Shown one piece after another: positions 52,778-62,652 of a stretch of 64,000 nucleotides of DNA. Source of the stretch: Sphingomonas sp. IC-11 (GTDB lineage Bacteria > Pseudomonadota > Alphaproteobacteria > Sphingomonadales > Sphingomonadaceae). How positions within the stretch are numbered: the first letter of the stretch is position 1; each line of letters starts with the position of its first letter. The stretch is from positions 1,264,164 to 1,328,163 of the forward strand of contig NZ_JAJNDU010000001.1 of NCBI RefSeq assembly GCF_021043365.1, in the 5' to 3' direction. Both the position numbers and the translations under genes were made by a program. Under the pieces are notes generated by a model, which saw only the letters and a list, made by a program, of their open reading frames with translations, did no database searches and was not told the origin of the DNA.

Positions 52778-53407
52778 ATGGGGCTGAGCGAAGAGCAGCT
52801 CCGCGCCGACGTCGACGCGCTTGTGCAGATCGAACCGCTGTTCGGGTCGGCATTGGCCCGCGTCGGGTATCCGCCCACCCGGATTCGCGAGCGCGGGTAC
52901 GTCACCCTGATGCGAACGATCGTGGGACAGCAGGTGAGTGTAAAAGCCGCTGATGCGATGTGGCGGAAACTGACCGATATGGTCGGAGAGCCGATTGACC
53001 TGGCTCGGATCGGCCGCGCCAGTGACGACGAACTGCGAGCTGCGGGCATCTCTCGGCAGAAGTCGGCCTATTTGCGAAGCCTTGCGGAGGAGGTTCTGAG
53101 CGGTCGGCTGGACTTCGCGAACCTGCCTGAGGATGATGAGGCGGCGATCGCCCAGCTGGTGCAGGTGAAGGGGGTCGGGCGCTGGTCCGCCGAGATCTAT
53201 TTGCTCTTCGCGGAAGGACGACGGGACATTTGGCCCGCTGGCGATCTGGCGGTGCAGATCGAAATTGGGAAGATCCTCGGTCATGAGGCTCGACCGAGTG
53301 AGAAGCTGACACGGGCGTGGGCGGAAGCGTGGCGGCCGCATCGCGGTGCGGCTGCGATTTTCGCCTGGCATCATTACGGCGCAAAGGGCGGTGCGGCGCC
53401 GGTCTAG
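52778..53407 (+). CDS. AlkA-type DNA-3-methyladenine glycosylase
   Basis: Base-excision repair glycosylase of the helix-hairpin-helix family, 209 aa. The HhH-GPD core is LVQVKGVGRWSAEIYLLFAEGRRDIWPAGDLAVQ, with the catalytic Asp in AGDLAV and the Gly-rich hairpin VKGVGRW. The first ~25 residues lack the N-terminal domain of E. coli AlkA, so it is the short form. No ribosome binding site is obvious before the ATG at 52778. An upstream open frame is the antisense of the ferredoxin gene. Confidence 0.92.
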   Translation: MGLSEEQLRADVDALVQIEPLFGSALARVGYPPTRIRERGYVTLMRTIVGQQVSVKAADAMWRKLTDMVGEPIDLARIGRASDDELRAAGISRQKSAYLRSLAEEVLSGRLDFANLPEDDEAAIAQLVQVKGVGRWSAEIYLLFAEGRRDIWPAGDLAVQIEIGKILGHEARPSEKLTRAWAEAWRPHRGAAAIFAWHHYGAKGGAAPV

Positions 53408-53493
53408 AGATGGTGGGCCTTTCCTTTGCGTCTCTGTAGATCTCACCAGCTGCTGGACCTACCCGGCTGCGCAATCGGAATTATGGTAGCGAG

Positions 53494-53874
53494 ATGAGCA
53501 TCGAGCGACGGACCTTTCTGATCGGGACTACAGCTTTCGCTGCCGTGAGTTCAGCGCAGGGTGAGAAGCTAGAGGCCATGTACGGCCTCATCGGAAAGAT
53601 GAGGGCGCAGCGGGGAAAGCGGGACGCGCTGATCGCAATCCTGATGGAAGGAATCGCGGGCATGCCGGGGTGCCTGAGCTATGTGATCGCCAATGATCCG
53701 GCCGATCCCGACATCATCTGGATAACAGAAGTCTGGGCGTCGAAGGCTGCGCATCAGGCGTCACTTCGGCTACCCTCGGTTCTAGATGCGATCTCCAGAG
53801 GAAGGCCACTAATCGCCACTATGGAGAACATCGCCCAGACCACGCCCGTCGGAGGAACAGGTTTAGCCCGGTAA
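53494..53874 (+). CDS. Exported antibiotic biosynthesis monooxygenase (ABM) domain protein
   Basis: Small ferredoxin-like-fold protein of 126 aa, like quinol monooxygenases (YgiN). The N-terminus has a twin-Arg-like signal (IERRTFLIGTTAFAAVSSAQG). The ABM core is MYGLIGKMRAQRGKRDALIAIL, GMPGCLSYVIANDPADPDIIWITEVWASKAAH. The catalytic residues of this family are not fixed, so activity is uncertain. It is followed by a 208-base gap. Confidence 0.82.
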   Translation: MSIERRTFLIGTTAFAAVSSAQGEKLEAMYGLIGKMRAQRGKRDALIAILMEGIAGMPGCLSYVIANDPADPDIIWITEVWASKAAHQASLRLPSVLDAISRGRPLIATMENIAQTTPVGGTGLAR

Positions 53875-54082
53875 GATCGTCCGGCGGCGCAGGCGCTTCC
53901 CGAGAGCCGCTGGCCAGTAGCCGAGAGCGATGACGTGACCGACCAGCGGCGCGTACTTTCAAGCAGGAAACCGGCAGCTGTTCGTGATGGCCCTAAAGCT
54001 TTTGGCTTCTGACCAGTTGGTCGCGACGGGTATTTGTCCGTCGGGCGATTGGACCAACCACCAACCAGTCTTCGTTAGTGGG
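53875..54082. other. Gene-free stretch with two stem-loops
   Basis: GCCGCTGG (53906-53913) pairs with CCAGCGGC (53943-53950). A second structure has GTTGGTC (54016-54022) with GACCAAC (54052-54058) around an inner GACGG/CCGTC stem (54025-54029 with 54038-54042). They may terminate the ABM gene and the convergent DUF2147 gene. I see no protein or known RNA family. Confidence 0.45.
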
Positions 54083-54499
54083 TTAGCGCGCCGCTTTCCA
54101 CACCTGTGTCTGGCAGATGAAGGATATGCAGCCCTTCACGCGCAACGTGCCGTTCTCCCCGCGAGTGACAATGGACTTGTAGCTCTTGCCGTTTCGCGGA
54201 TCGTAGATGCGACCGCGCCATTCGTTTCCGGCATCGGTGAAGCCGGAGAGGATGGGAAGACCGACCATCGACCGGTTCCGCAATGACGGGTCGGGATTGT
54301 TCACATCGGTGGTCGGGGCGCCCGGTCGCGGCTTTACAACAGCAGCGATTCTTCCGCAGGTGCTGGTGCCACAGGGCCCCACTTGAATGATGGCGGAGCC
54401 GTCTTCGGTAAGCCAGCGCCCGGCAATCGGTTGTGCGGCGTGCGCATACCCGGCAAGGGAGAGCGCGAGAAGAGCGGCTGCAGCGCGAGTAATCGTCAT
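54083..54499 (-). CDS. DUF2147 domain exported protein
   Basis: Exported protein of 138 aa with a signal peptide (RAAAALLALSLAGYAHA). The DUF2147 domain has GRWLTEDGSAIIQVGPCGTSTCGRIAAV, LPILSGF and GRIYDPRNGKSYKSIVTRGENGTLRVKGCISFICQTQVW. The paired Cys residues may form disulfides. The family is common in alpha- and betaproteobacteria and has no proven function. The start at 54499 is divergent from mtnP, 24 bases away. Confidence 0.9.
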   Translation of the reverse strand: MTITRAAAALLALSLAGYAHAAQPIAGRWLTEDGSAIIQVGPCGTSTCGRIAAVVKPRPGAPTTDVNNPDPSLRNRSMVGLPILSGFTDAGNEWRGRIYDPRNGKSYKSIVTRGENGTLRVKGCISFICQTQVWKAAR

Positions 54500-54523
54500 G
54501 CGCCAGCTTATCGGAGGACCGCG

Positions 54524-55393
54524 ATGAACACGCAATGGACGATCGGGATCATCGGCGGCTCCGGATTGTACGCGATAGACGGACTGGAAGAGGCTGAGTG
54601 GCGACATGTTCCAAGTCCCTGGGGTGAGCCATCAGACGAGATATTGTTCGGCAGGATCGGCGACGTGGCGATCCGCTTCCTGCCCCGGCACGGGCGTGGC
54701 CACCGTTTCTCACCAGACCAAATTCCGGTTCGGGCCAACATCGACGCGCTGAAGCGGGCTGGGTGCACCGACCTGATCGCCATCTCATCGGTCGGCTCGC
54801 TTCGGGAGGAGCTGGAGCCAGGGCGGTTTGCGATCGTGGATCAATACGTTGATCGAACGGTGGCCCGGCCAACCAGCTTCTTTGGCACCGGTTTGGTGAC
54901 GCATGTTTCGATGGCCGACCCGGTGTGCGAGCGACTGTCGGCGTTTGCCGCTGCCGCTGTTCAGGCGGCGGGCGGTAAGGTGACGGAACGCGCCACCTAC
55001 CTGGCGATGGAAGGGCCGCAGTTCTCCACCCGTGCGGAAAGCCGCATGTACCGCGACTGGGGCTGCGATGTGATCGGGATGACCGGTATGCCGGAGGCAC
55101 GGCTCGCGCGTGAGGCGGAGCTGCCCTATGCCCTGATCGGAATGGTGACCGATTTCGATTGCTGGCGAGAGAATGAAGCTGCCGTCGAGGTAACCGCCAT
55201 TGTGGCGCGAATGGCGGCGAACGGCGATATTGCGCGATCGGCAATCAAGGCGTTTTTGGACGCCCTGCCGGCGCACCGAACCCCTTCCCCGATTGACCAT
55301 GCCCTGGATGGGGCGATCATGACGGCACCTTCGCAGCGTGATCCCGTCCTGATCGAGCGCAACACCGCCATTCTCGCCCGTTTGAACCGTTGA
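54524..55393 (+). CDS. mtnP: S-methyl-5'-thioadenosine phosphorylase
   Basis: Purine nucleoside phosphorylase-like enzyme that recovers adenine and methylthioribose-1-phosphate from MTA. The 289-aa protein has [44 protein letters not shown] and [21 protein letters not shown]. The ATG at 54524 follows GGAGG by 7 bases. Its stop overlaps the TTG of the mntH-like gene by 4 bases. Confidence 0.95.
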   Translation: MNTQWTIGIIGGSGLYAIDGLEEAEWRHVPSPWGEPSDEILFGRIGDVAIRFLPRHGRGHRFSPDQIPVRANIDALKRAGCTDLIAISSVGSLREELEPGRFAIVDQYVDRTVARPTSFFGTGLVTHVSMADPVCERLSAFAAAAVQAAGGKVTERATYLAMEGPQFSTRAESRMYRDWGCDVIGMTGMPEARLAREAELPYALIGMVTDFDCWRENEAAVEVTAIVARMAANGDIARSAIKAFLDALPAHRTPSPIDHALDGAIMTAPSQRDPVLIERNTAILARLNR

Positions 55394-56739
55394 AACCGAA
55401 GGACGAGTTCCGCATTGCAGCAGGGATGACACCTCCCGCCGCCGAGTTGATGCGATCGCTGCCCGAGGTTCACGCCTCAATACGAGTGCCACAAGGCGCG
55501 AGCTTCTGGCGGAGACTGTTCGCTTTCGTTGGGCCGGGGTGGCTGGTCGCGGTCGGCTATATGGACCCTGGCAACTGGGCCACGGACATCGCCGGCGGGT
55601 CGGCGTTCGGCTACACGCTGCTGAGCGTTATCCTGCTCTCTAACCTGATGGCGATCATCCTGCAGGCGCTCTCTGCCCGGCTGGGGATCGGGGCGGGCAT
55701 GGATCTGGCGCAGGCGTGTCGGCAGCAATATTCCCGGCCGGTATCGCTCGTCCTGTGGGTGTTGTGTGAAATAGCGATCATCGCATGCGACCTGGCGGAG
55801 GTGTTGGGCACTGCGATCGCGCTCAAGTTGCTGTTCGGACTACCGCTCGTTGCGGGTGTTTGTATAACGGCGCTTGATGTCTTCTTGATCCTGGCACTGC
55901 AACGCTACGGCTTCCGACGCCTGGAAGCGTTTGTGGCGTCACTGCTGATCGTGATTGCAGGCTGCTTTGCCCTGGAACTGGCCTGGGCAGGACCGGACTG
56001 GGGAGCCGCCGCGGCGGGACTGATCCCCTCCGCGGAGATCGTCAGCAATCCCGCGATGCTTTACATCGCGATCGGCATTCTCGGCGCCACTGTGATGCCT
56101 CACAACCTGTACCTCCATTCGGCCATCGTGCAGACGCGGGCAGTAGGTGACGAGGTCGCCGACAAGCGCGACGCGCTGAAGATGGCGACAATCGACTCCA
56201 CAGTCAGCCTGGGACTGGCATTCTTCATCAATGCAGCAATACTGGTGCTCGCCGCCGCGACGTTCCACGTCGCGGGGCGGACAGAGGTCGCCGAAATCGA
56301 GGAAGCGCACCGGTTGCTCGCACCGATGCTGGGCGTCGGCGTGGCGAGCATTGTCTTCGCCGTGGCCTTGCTGGCCAGCGGTCAGAACTCCACCGTTACC
56401 GGAACGCTCGCGGGTCAGATCGTGATGGAGGGTTTTCTTGACCTTCGCCTGCCGCTTTGGTTGCGGCGCATGATCACTCGCGGGCTCGCAATCATCCCGG
56501 CGGTGATTGGCGTTGCGCTTGCGGGGGACAGCGGGGCAACCCAGCTGCTGGTGTTGAGCCAGGTGGTGCTTAGCTTGCAGTTGCCCTTTGCCGTGCTGCC
56601 GCTGGTGGCGTTTACGGGGAGCAGGCGGCTGATGGGCCCGCTGGCAGCGCCACGTTGGCTGGCGGCGCTTGCCTGGGGCATTGCGGCGGTGATCGTTGCG
56701 CTGAACGGCTGGATGCTGTGGGGTTTGGTAACCGGTTGA
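55390..56739 (+). CDS. mntH: Nramp-family divalent metal (Mn2+) transporter
   Basis: Proton-coupled Mn2+/Fe2+ importer, 449 aa, with about 11 membrane helices. The metal-binding motifs are [17 protein letters not shown] in helix 1 and [12 protein letters not shown] in helix 6, the bacterial MntH pattern. The TTG at 55390 overlaps mtnP; ATGs at 55426 and 55450 are other possible starts. No MntR box or manganese riboswitch is visible, since the gene is coupled to mtnP. Confidence 0.93.
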   Translation: MKPKDEFRIAAGMTPPAAELMRSLPEVHASIRVPQGASFWRRLFAFVGPGWLVAVGYMDPGNWATDIAGGSAFGYTLLSVILLSNLMAIILQALSARLGIGAGMDLAQACRQQYSRPVSLVLWVLCEIAIIACDLAEVLGTAIALKLLFGLPLVAGVCITALDVFLILALQRYGFRRLEAFVASLLIVIAGCFALELAWAGPDWGAAAAGLIPSAEIVSNPAMLYIAIGILGATVMPHNLYLHSAIVQTRAVGDEVADKRDALKMATIDSTVSLGLAFFINAAILVLAAATFHVAGRTEVAEIEEAHRLLAPMLGVGVASIVFAVALLASGQNSTVTGTLAGQIVMEGFLDLRLPLWLRRMITRGLAIIPAVIGVALAGDSGATQLLVLSQVVLSLQLPFAVLPLVAFTGSRRLMGPLAAPRWLAALAWGIAAVIVALNGWMLWGLVTG

Positions 56740-56755
56740 GCGGCCGGTTGCCTAA

Positions 56756-57535
56756 TCAGGCGATCAGTCGTTCGCGCAACGCTTGACGACGCGCTGCGTC
56801 GACACCCAACACTTCCTCCGCATAGCGTTCCGTTGATCCATAGCGCTGCTTGATTGAGCGGGTCGCGGCGTCAAGGTACATGGCGTCCACGCCCATCAAC
56901 GTTTCGATGGCCTCATCGGTGATCTGCGAACCATAGCGCTGGCGGATCGAGTCACCTGCCGCAGCGATACGACGTTGTTGATTGCCGGCAACATTAGTGA
57001 GCAGATAATCCGCCATCACGTCATCCTCGTGCACGCCGAGAAGACGATGCAGCAACGCCGCTGCCAAGCCGGTCCGATCCTTACCGGCGAGACAGTGCAG
57101 GAGGCTGGAGCCGTCGCGCGTCGCCAGTGCTTCGAAATACAGCGTGAGCGAGCGGATAAGCACTGTGCGAAACGGCATGTTCTCGTACAGCCGCGTCATC
57201 GCCGCGCGCGCTTCATCGGCCGTGGTGATGCCGCGGCCCGCCTCTTCATGCGGCGCGAGTTCCGATCCGGCAGTTTCCCCGGGCGCGAAAAGGACGAGGC
57301 CATCGAAACCATCGTGGCGGAGGCACGGCATCAACTGCCGCTCGCTGTCACCACGAAGATCAATTACCGTGGAGATGCCCAGATTGGCCACGGTCGCCAA
57401 ATCCTTCTCCGTCGCGTCGCCATGTTGCCCGGAGCGCCAGAGCACACCATTGCGGAGACGCCCGTCACTGCCGGTGTAACCGCCGTAATCGCGGAAGTTA
57501 TGGATACCTTCGAGGACGAGGACACGATCGTTCAT
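56756..57535 (-). CDS. Tyrosine/lipid phosphatase (PTP-like, CpsB/PtpB type)
   Basis: Phosphatase with the Cys-based P-loop HCLAGKDRTGLAAALL, 259 aa. The N-terminus starts MNDRVLVLEGIHNFRDYGG, and the WPD-like region is FAPGETAGSE. This is the PTP/PTEN-like family, PtpB-like, that acts on phosphotyrosine or phosphoinositides. The C-terminal helical domain (~150-259) is typical. It is convergent with mntH and is not linked to a kinase. Confidence 0.88.
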   Translation of the reverse strand: MNDRVLVLEGIHNFRDYGGYTGSDGRLRNGVLWRSGQHGDATEKDLATVANLGISTVIDLRGDSERQLMPCLRHDGFDGLVLFAPGETAGSELAPHEEAGRGITTADEARAAMTRLYENMPFRTVLIRSLTLYFEALATRDGSSLLHCLAGKDRTGLAAALLHRLLGVHEDDVMADYLLTNVAGNQQRRIAAAGDSIRQRYGSQITDEAIETLMGVDAMYLDAATRSIKQRYGSTERYAEEVLGVDAARRQALRERLIA

Positions 57536-57591
57536 GCGTGATTGCTACCCCAACAACATGACAATGTCGCGTCGATTAAGCGTGTTGGCTT

Positions 57592-57634
57592 AAAAAGCCG
57601 GCTGTCGCATGGTGTCACACCGCGAGCAGCCGGC
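57592..57634 (-). terminator. Rho-independent terminator after the XpaC-like gene
   Basis: On the minus strand GCCGGCTG (from 57634) pairs with CAGCCGGC (to 57597), extended by an inner stem, and is followed by TTTTTA (57596-57591). It lies 6 bases after the XpaC-like stop. Confidence 0.8.
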
Positions 57635-57639
57635 GCGGA

Positions 57640-58356
57640 TCAGGCCGGGTCGCCGTCCTTATACTTCATCTCGAGGAAACGCCCGCGTGTCTCCAGCGAA
57701 TCGAGATCACTGCGCGCCAGTTCCTCGCTTAATTGGCCGATCTCACGCTCGATCAGCTCCAGACCTTCGACGAGCTGCCGATCGGGTGTCTTTCCATTGC
57801 GTTCCGCGCCCCGGAGTTCAGATGGTACGCGTTGATAGTCGCGGATGAACTCGGGCAATTGCTCGCCCACCAGGCGCCTGATATCGGCCGCCGCCGGCGT
57901 ATCATCTTCTACCGACGCCAGCTGCTTGCCGAGCGTGTCCAGACGCAGGCCGATGCGGTCCGTCACCTGAACCGCCGGGGCCGGCAATGCAGGGCGCTGC
58001 GCATCAAGCCAGCGTGTCGTTTGCGTCGGCAACGCTTTCAACTCGCTTCTGGCGAGCTTCTCGTGAGTCACCGGGCGGGGACCTGGTGCAAAGGCGATGG
58101 CGAGCGTCACCGCCATCATGACCATCATGACCGCAAGTGCGCCGAAGATGCCGAGCGGCGCCACGGCGAGACCGATGATCGCGGCCGCAATCAGGATCGC
58201 GACATTGGCAGCGCCGATTGCCGCCACCCGTTTCGCAAGACCCCGACCGTTGTTTGCTCCCCGGACGGTCGGCAAGCCCTCGAATGACTGAAGCCTGACC
58301 CTGTCGAGCGTGCCACGGGCGCGCGCCAGCGCCTCGTCGGTGTCGTGAGAGATCAC
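57640..58356 (-). CDS. XpaC-like membrane protein, partner of TelA
   Basis: Membrane protein of 238 aa that I assign to the XpaC-like group (pfam10112-type) mainly from context. An N-terminal ~45-residue hydrophilic part is followed by two membrane helices (GAANVAILIAAAIIGLAVAPLG and FGALAVMMVMMAVTLAIAF, ~48-90) and a coiled, charged C-terminal domain (~110-238). It overlaps telA by 4 bases (ATGA). XpaC-TelA pairs occur in many bacteria and are linked to envelope stress and toxic anion resistance. Confidence 0.7.
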   Translation of the reverse strand: MISHDTDEALARARGTLDRVRLQSFEGLPTVRGANNGRGLAKRVAAIGAANVAILIAAAIIGLAVAPLGIFGALAVMMVMMAVTLAIAFAPGPRPVTHEKLARSELKALPTQTTRWLDAQRPALPAPAVQVTDRIGLRLDTLGKQLASVEDDTPAAADIRRLVGEQLPEFIRDYQRVPSELRGAERNGKTPDRQLVEGLELIEREIGQLSEELARSDLDSLETRGRFLEMKYKDGDPA

Positions 58357-59564
58357 AGCGCCTCCAGCTTGAAGGTCTCAGGCGAGGAGCCAACGCGGTT
58401 CTGCGCCGCGCCCTCCGCCCGGGCGATGTAGCCGCGTGATTTTTCGACTTCGCCGGACAGCGTGTCGACAGTGGCCTTCATGGAGTCGAGGGCCTTCAGC
58501 TTGAAGGTGTCGATCGCATCCATGGTTTCGTAGATGTTCTGGAACGCCCGCTGGAGCGTTTCGAGCGGGATGGCCGAACTTGCCGCTTGCTCATGGATAC
58601 GAGCGGTATTCGAACGCAGCAGCTTGCCCGTCGAGTCGATGATGCTCGCGGTCGTATTGTTCAGCTGGGTAATCTGTTCCAGCACGAGCTTTTGATTGGT
58701 CATCGCCTGCGCGACCGTCACGGCAGTGCGCAGCGCCGCCACAGTTGTCGTGGATGCCCGATCAACGCCTTTGATGAGCTCGACGTTGTTCTTCTTGACG
58801 AGGTCGAGTGCCAGATAACCCTGGACGGTCACTGCCATCTGGGTCAGCAGATCCTGAGTCCGCTGCCGCGCGTAGAACAAGGCGCTTTCGCGGATCGCCT
58901 TGGCCTTTGCCGGGTCGGTGGCGTCCAGTTCGTTGGCCTTATCTTCAAGCTTCTGATCGAGCATCTTCGAGAGCTGGATCATCTGCTCCAGCTTGCCCAT
59001 GGCGCTCCACAGATTAGCGCGTTCGGTGTCGATGGAGGCGTTGTCCATCAACAGCTCGTCCTTGCCCGAAGCAAGGCTCTTCAGGATCGAGGCGATGTGG
59101 GTCTGGCTCGATTTGTAGCTGTCGAAATAATTCCGCATCTTGTTGCCGAACGGAATGATGCCGAACAATTTCTGGGGCGCCGTCAGATTGCCCTTCTTGC
59201 CGGGATCCAGATCCTCCACCACCCGGCGGAGCTGAGCGAGGTCCTTACCCACGCCGGTTTCCTGATCCATCGCGCGTACCGGGCGATCAAGGAAGCGGTT
59301 CGACTGGCCCGCAGCGTCGCGAATCTCCTTGGCCCCCATGTTGGTGATCGCATCGACCACCTTGCCGAATTCAGGGCTGTTCGCGTCCCGTTCGATCAGC
59401 TGCTGAACGGCATAGTCAGCGCGTTCCTCCAGCTTCGACTTCGTGCCGTCGTCCACCGGGACCAGGCCAGCCGCCTTTTCCGCGGCGACGGTCGGCACCG
59501 GATCGGGTGGTGTGAGCTTCAGCGCCGGCTCGGTCGCGGTGATCGTGTCGGGGGTGCTCGCCAT
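58353..59564 (-). CDS. telA: Toxic anion resistance protein TelA
   Basis: Cytoplasmic TelA-family protein, 403 aa, almost entirely helical and coiled-coil. Family motifs are LRRVVEDLDPGKKGNLT, FGNKMRNYFDSYKSSQTHI and a Lys/Asn-rich NVELIKGVDRASTTTVAALRTAVTVAQAM. The ATG at 59564 follows GGAGGAACAC. Known from tellurite-resistance loci, but no ter or teh genes are present, so an envelope role is as likely. It is the first gene of telA-XpaC-like and is divergent from the dehydrogenase. Confidence 0.93.
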   Translation of the reverse strand: MASTPDTITATEPALKLTPPDPVPTVAAEKAAGLVPVDDGTKSKLEERADYAVQQLIERDANSPEFGKVVDAITNMGAKEIRDAAGQSNRFLDRPVRAMDQETGVGKDLAQLRRVVEDLDPGKKGNLTAPQKLFGIIPFGNKMRNYFDSYKSSQTHIASILKSLASGKDELLMDNASIDTERANLWSAMGKLEQMIQLSKMLDQKLEDKANELDATDPAKAKAIRESALFYARQRTQDLLTQMAVTVQGYLALDLVKKNNVELIKGVDRASTTTVAALRTAVTVAQAMTNQKLVLEQITQLNNTTASIIDSTGKLLRSNTARIHEQAASSAIPLETLQRAFQNIYETMDAIDTFKLKALDSMKATVDTLSGEVEKSRGYIARAEGAAQNRVGSSPETFKLEAL

Positions 59565-59635
59565 GTGTTCCTCCAGCGTTGCCGTCACGATGACGGCAGA
59601 CGGGTCTTCGTTCAAGTGTATCAGGGATATAATAC

Positions 59636-59678
59636 GCGTTCCTGTCTTGCGCAAAGCCCGGCCATTGCACAGGAACGC
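59636..59678. promoter_or_regulatory. Inverted repeat between telA and the dehydrogenase gene
   Basis: GCGTTCCTGT (59636-59645) and ACAGGAACGC (59669-59678) are perfect inverted copies 23 bases apart. TATAAT (59628-59633) adjoins the left copy. The location between divergent genes suggests an operator, possibly for two transcription units. Confidence 0.55.
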
Positions 59679-59721
59679 TTCATCCGAGTTCGACGCACGA
59701 CGAGACGAGAGAGGAAGTCAC

Positions 59722-60735
59722 ATGCGCGCTGTCGCCTTCAAACAGCCGGGACCGCTGAGCCGCGAAGACTCGTTGGTCGACATCGAACTTCCCGATCCCG
59801 TGGCGACTGGCCGCGATCTGCTCGTCCGGATCCATGCCGTTTCGGTGAATCCCGTGGACGTAAAGGTGCGCGCCGGAATGCGCGGCGGCGGCGAAGATTG
59901 GCGGGTGCTCGGCTTTGACGCGGCAGGGGAGGTGGTAGCGGCCGGACCCGAGGTAACTGGGTTTAAGGTGGGTGATCACGTGATGTATGCCGGGCAGATC
60001 GATCGTCCCGGCAGCAACGCGGAACTCCAGCTCGTTGATGAGCGAATCGTCGGACGAAAGCCTGCTTCGCTCGATTGGGCGGCCGCCGCAGCGCTGCCGC
60101 TGACGACAATCACCGCCTGGGAAGCGCTGTTCGACAAGCTGGATGTGCGCCGGGCGATTCCAGGCGCCGCACCGGCGGTGTTCGTCCTCAATGGCGCAGG
60201 TGGCGTCGGGTCGATCGCCATACAGTTGCTACGGGCGCGGACCGATCTGACCGTCATTGCTTCCGCATCGCGGCCAGAGACGAAAGCCTGGGTCGAAGAG
60301 TTGGGCGCTCACCATGTGGTGAACCATCGTGGACCGATGGCGCCGCAGATCGACGCGCTGGGGCTCGGCAAGCCGGGCCACGTGTTTTCCACCACGCACA
60401 CGGACGAACATCTCGCCGACATCACGCGCCTGATCGCGCCGCAGGGTAAGCTTTGTCTGATCGACGACCCAAAGACCCTCGACATAATGCCGCTGAAAGC
60501 GAAAGCCGTGTCGGTTCATTGGGAGCTGATGTTCACCCGGCCGCTCTTCAAGACGCCCGACATGGCGGAGCAGGGAAGGCTGCTCAACGAAGTCGCCAAT
60601 CTCGTGAATGCGGGACGCATCCGTTCGACGGTGACCGAAACGATGGGTGCGATCACGGCGGCTAACCTGAAGCGCGCTCATGGCCTAATCGAGAGTGGGA
60701 CAGCGCGCGGGAAGGTCGTGCTTGCGGGCTGGTGA
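59722..60735 (+). CDS. Zinc-type alcohol dehydrogenase-like (quinone oxidoreductase) protein
   Basis: Medium-chain dehydrogenase of 337 aa, ZADH-like (quinone reductase group). The NADPH-binding motif is VLNGAGGVGSIAIQLL. The zinc-ligand set of classical alcohol dehydrogenases is lacking (no GHE or Cys cluster), so it is probably zinc-free. The ATG at 59722 follows GAGGAAGTCAC. It is divergent from telA and 91 bases before typA. A related YhdH/ZTA-type role is possible. Confidence 0.9.
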   Translation: MRAVAFKQPGPLSREDSLVDIELPDPVATGRDLLVRIHAVSVNPVDVKVRAGMRGGGEDWRVLGFDAAGEVVAAGPEVTGFKVGDHVMYAGQIDRPGSNAELQLVDERIVGRKPASLDWAAAAALPLTTITAWEALFDKLDVRRAIPGAAPAVFVLNGAGGVGSIAIQLLRARTDLTVIASASRPETKAWVEELGAHHVVNHRGPMAPQIDALGLGKPGHVFSTTHTDEHLADITRLIAPQGKLCLIDDPKTLDIMPLKAKAVSVHWELMFTRPLFKTPDMAEQGRLLNEVANLVNAGRIRSTVTETMGAITAANLKRAHGLIESGTARGKVVLAGW

Positions 60736-60826
60736 TGCTGCGGACGCGAAGGCTGGCGCTTGCGGGTCATTTCGGCTATGCGCGCCCGCAATGCTGCCGC
60801 GCCGTGGCGGCCATCCAGGAAAATGT

Positions 60827-62650
60827 ATGAATCTGCGCAATATCGCCATCATCGCGCACGTCGATCATGGCAAAACCACGCTTGTTGACCAGCTTTTCCG
60901 CCAATCGGGTACCTTCCGAGACAATCAGCGCGTGGAAGAACGCGCGATGGACTCGAACGATCTGGAGAAGGAGCGCGGGATCACCATTCTTGCGAAGCCG
61001 ACCTCGATCGAGTGGGAAGGCACCCGCATCAACATCGTGGACACCCCTGGTCACGCGGACTTCGGCGGTGAGGTGGAGCGCATCCTTTCGATGGTCGACG
61101 GCGTGATCCTGCTGGTCGATTCGTCCGAAGGCGCGATGCCGCAGACGAAGTTCGTGACTGGCAAGGCGTTGGCGCTGGGGCTTCGTCCGATCGTCGTTGT
61201 CAACAAGGTCGATCGTCCCGACCAGCGCATTCAGGAAGTGCTGGATGAAGTTTTCGACCTGTTCGTCAGCCTTGATGCCACGGACGAGCAGCTCGACTTC
61301 CCGGTTCTCTACGCCTCGGGCCGCAACGGCTATGCCAGCGAGGATCCCGATCGTCGTGAAGGCACGCTGACCCCGCTGTTCCAGAAGATCGTCGATCACG
61401 TGCCGCCGCCGGCGCTGGATGTCGATGCGCCGTTCACGTTCCTGGTCACGCTGCTCGATCGTGACAACTTTCTGGGCCGCGTGCTGACGGGCCGCGTCAA
61501 CTCCGGCACGGTCAAGGTCAACCAGCCGATCCATGCGCTCGATATGGATGGCAAGGTGATCGAGACGGGCCGCGCCTCCAAGATCATGACCTTCCAGGGA
61601 CTGGAGCGTGTGCCGACCGACGAGGCGCGCGCTGGCGACATCATCAGCCTTGCCGGCCTGACGGTCGCTACGGTTTCGAACACTATCGCCGACACCAGCG
61701 TCACCGAAGCGATCCAGGCGCAGCCGATCGATCCGCCGACGCTGTCGATGCGGTTTGCGGTGAACGATTCGCCGATGGCAGGCCGCGAGGGCAGCAAGGT
61801 GACGAGCCGCATGATCCGCGATCGCCTGTTCCGTGAGGCGGAATCGAACGTCGCGATCAAGGTGACCGAATCGGCCGACCGCGACAGCTTTGAGGTCGCC
61901 GGCCGCGGCGAACTTCAGCTCGGCGTGCTGATCGAGACGATGCGCCGCGAAGGCTTCGAGCTCGGAATCAGCCGCCCGCGCGTGCTGTTCCGCGAGGACG
62001 AGAACGGCAAGAAGCTCGAGCCGTATGAAACCGTCATCATCGACGTGGACGAGGAGCATTCGGGCACCGTCGTCGAGAAGATGAACCTGCGTAAGGCCGA
62101 GATGACCGACATGCGTCCGTCGGGCGGTGGCAAGACGCGCATCACCTTCTCCGCGCCCAGCCGCGGCATGATCGGTTACCACGGCGAGTTCCTGTCGGAC
62201 ACGCGTGGCACGGGCATCATGAACCGGCTCTTCGAGAAGTACGGACCCCACAAGGGTCCGATCGAGGGGCGCAAGAACGGCGTGCTGATCTCCAACGGTG
62301 CTGGCGAGGCTCAGGCCTATGCGCTGGGTCCGCTCGAGGATCGCGGCATCCTGTTCGTCGGTCATGGCGAAGCCCTCTACGAGGGTATGATCATCGGCGA
62401 GAACGCCAAGACGGATGACCTTGAGGTCAATCCGATGAAGGCGAAGCAGCTGACGAACTTCCGCGCCTCGGGCGGCAAGGACGATGCGATCCGCCTGACC
62501 CCCCCGAAGAAGATGACGCTCGAACAGGCTATCGCCTACATCGATGATGACGAGATGGTGGAGGTGACGCCGAAGACCATCCGTCTGCGCAAGCGCTTTC
62601 TCGATCCGCATGAGCGCAAGCGCCAGAAGCGTTCGGCCGAGGCAGCTTAA
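60827..62650 (+). CDS. typA: Translational GTPase TypA/BipA
   Basis: Ribosome-associated GTPase needed for growth at low temperature and for 50S assembly, 607 aa. G1 is [11 protein letters not shown]2 includes [13 protein letters not shown]3 [12 protein letters not shown] and G4 NKVDRPD. Domain II, the EF-G-like domain III/V and the TypA-specific C-terminus ([22 protein letters not shown]) are complete. The ATG at 60827 follows AGGA by about 6 bases. The upstream open frame is non-coding. Codon bias is strong. Confidence 0.97.
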   Translation: MNLRNIAIIAHVDHGKTTLVDQLFRQSGTFRDNQRVEERAMDSNDLEKERGITILAKPTSIEWEGTRINIVDTPGHADFGGEVERILSMVDGVILLVDSSEGAMPQTKFVTGKALALGLRPIVVVNKVDRPDQRIQEVLDEVFDLFVSLDATDEQLDFPVLYASGRNGYASEDPDRREGTLTPLFQKIVDHVPPPALDVDAPFTFLVTLLDRDNFLGRVLTGRVNSGTVKVNQPIHALDMDGKVIETGRASKIMTFQGLERVPTDEARAGDIISLAGLTVATVSNTIADTSVTEAIQAQPIDPPTLSMRFAVNDSPMAGREGSKVTSRMIRDRLFREAESNVAIKVTESADRDSFEVAGRGELQLGVLIETMRREGFELGISRPRVLFREDENGKKLEPYETVIIDVDEEHSGTVVEKMNLRKAEMTDMRPSGGGKTRITFSAPSRGMIGYHGEFLSDTRGTGIMNRLFEKYGPHKGPIEGRKNGVLISNGAGEAQAYALGPLEDRGILFVGHGEALYEGMIIGENAKTDDLEVNPMKAKQLTNFRASGGKDDAIRLTPPKKMTLEQAIAYIDDDEMVEVTPKTIRLRKRFLDPHERKRQKRSAEAA

Positions 62651-62652
62651 TT

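Noticed and set aside
56728..56737. GTAACCGGTT, a partial second copy of the LacI operator
   Set aside because: It lacks the last two bases of the dyad and lies in the final codons of mntH, so it is probably chance.
60776..62611. 611-codon open frame on the minus strand
   Set aside because: It lies wholly antisense to typA, whose protein sequence is complete and unmistakable. It reflects the high G/C third-position bias.
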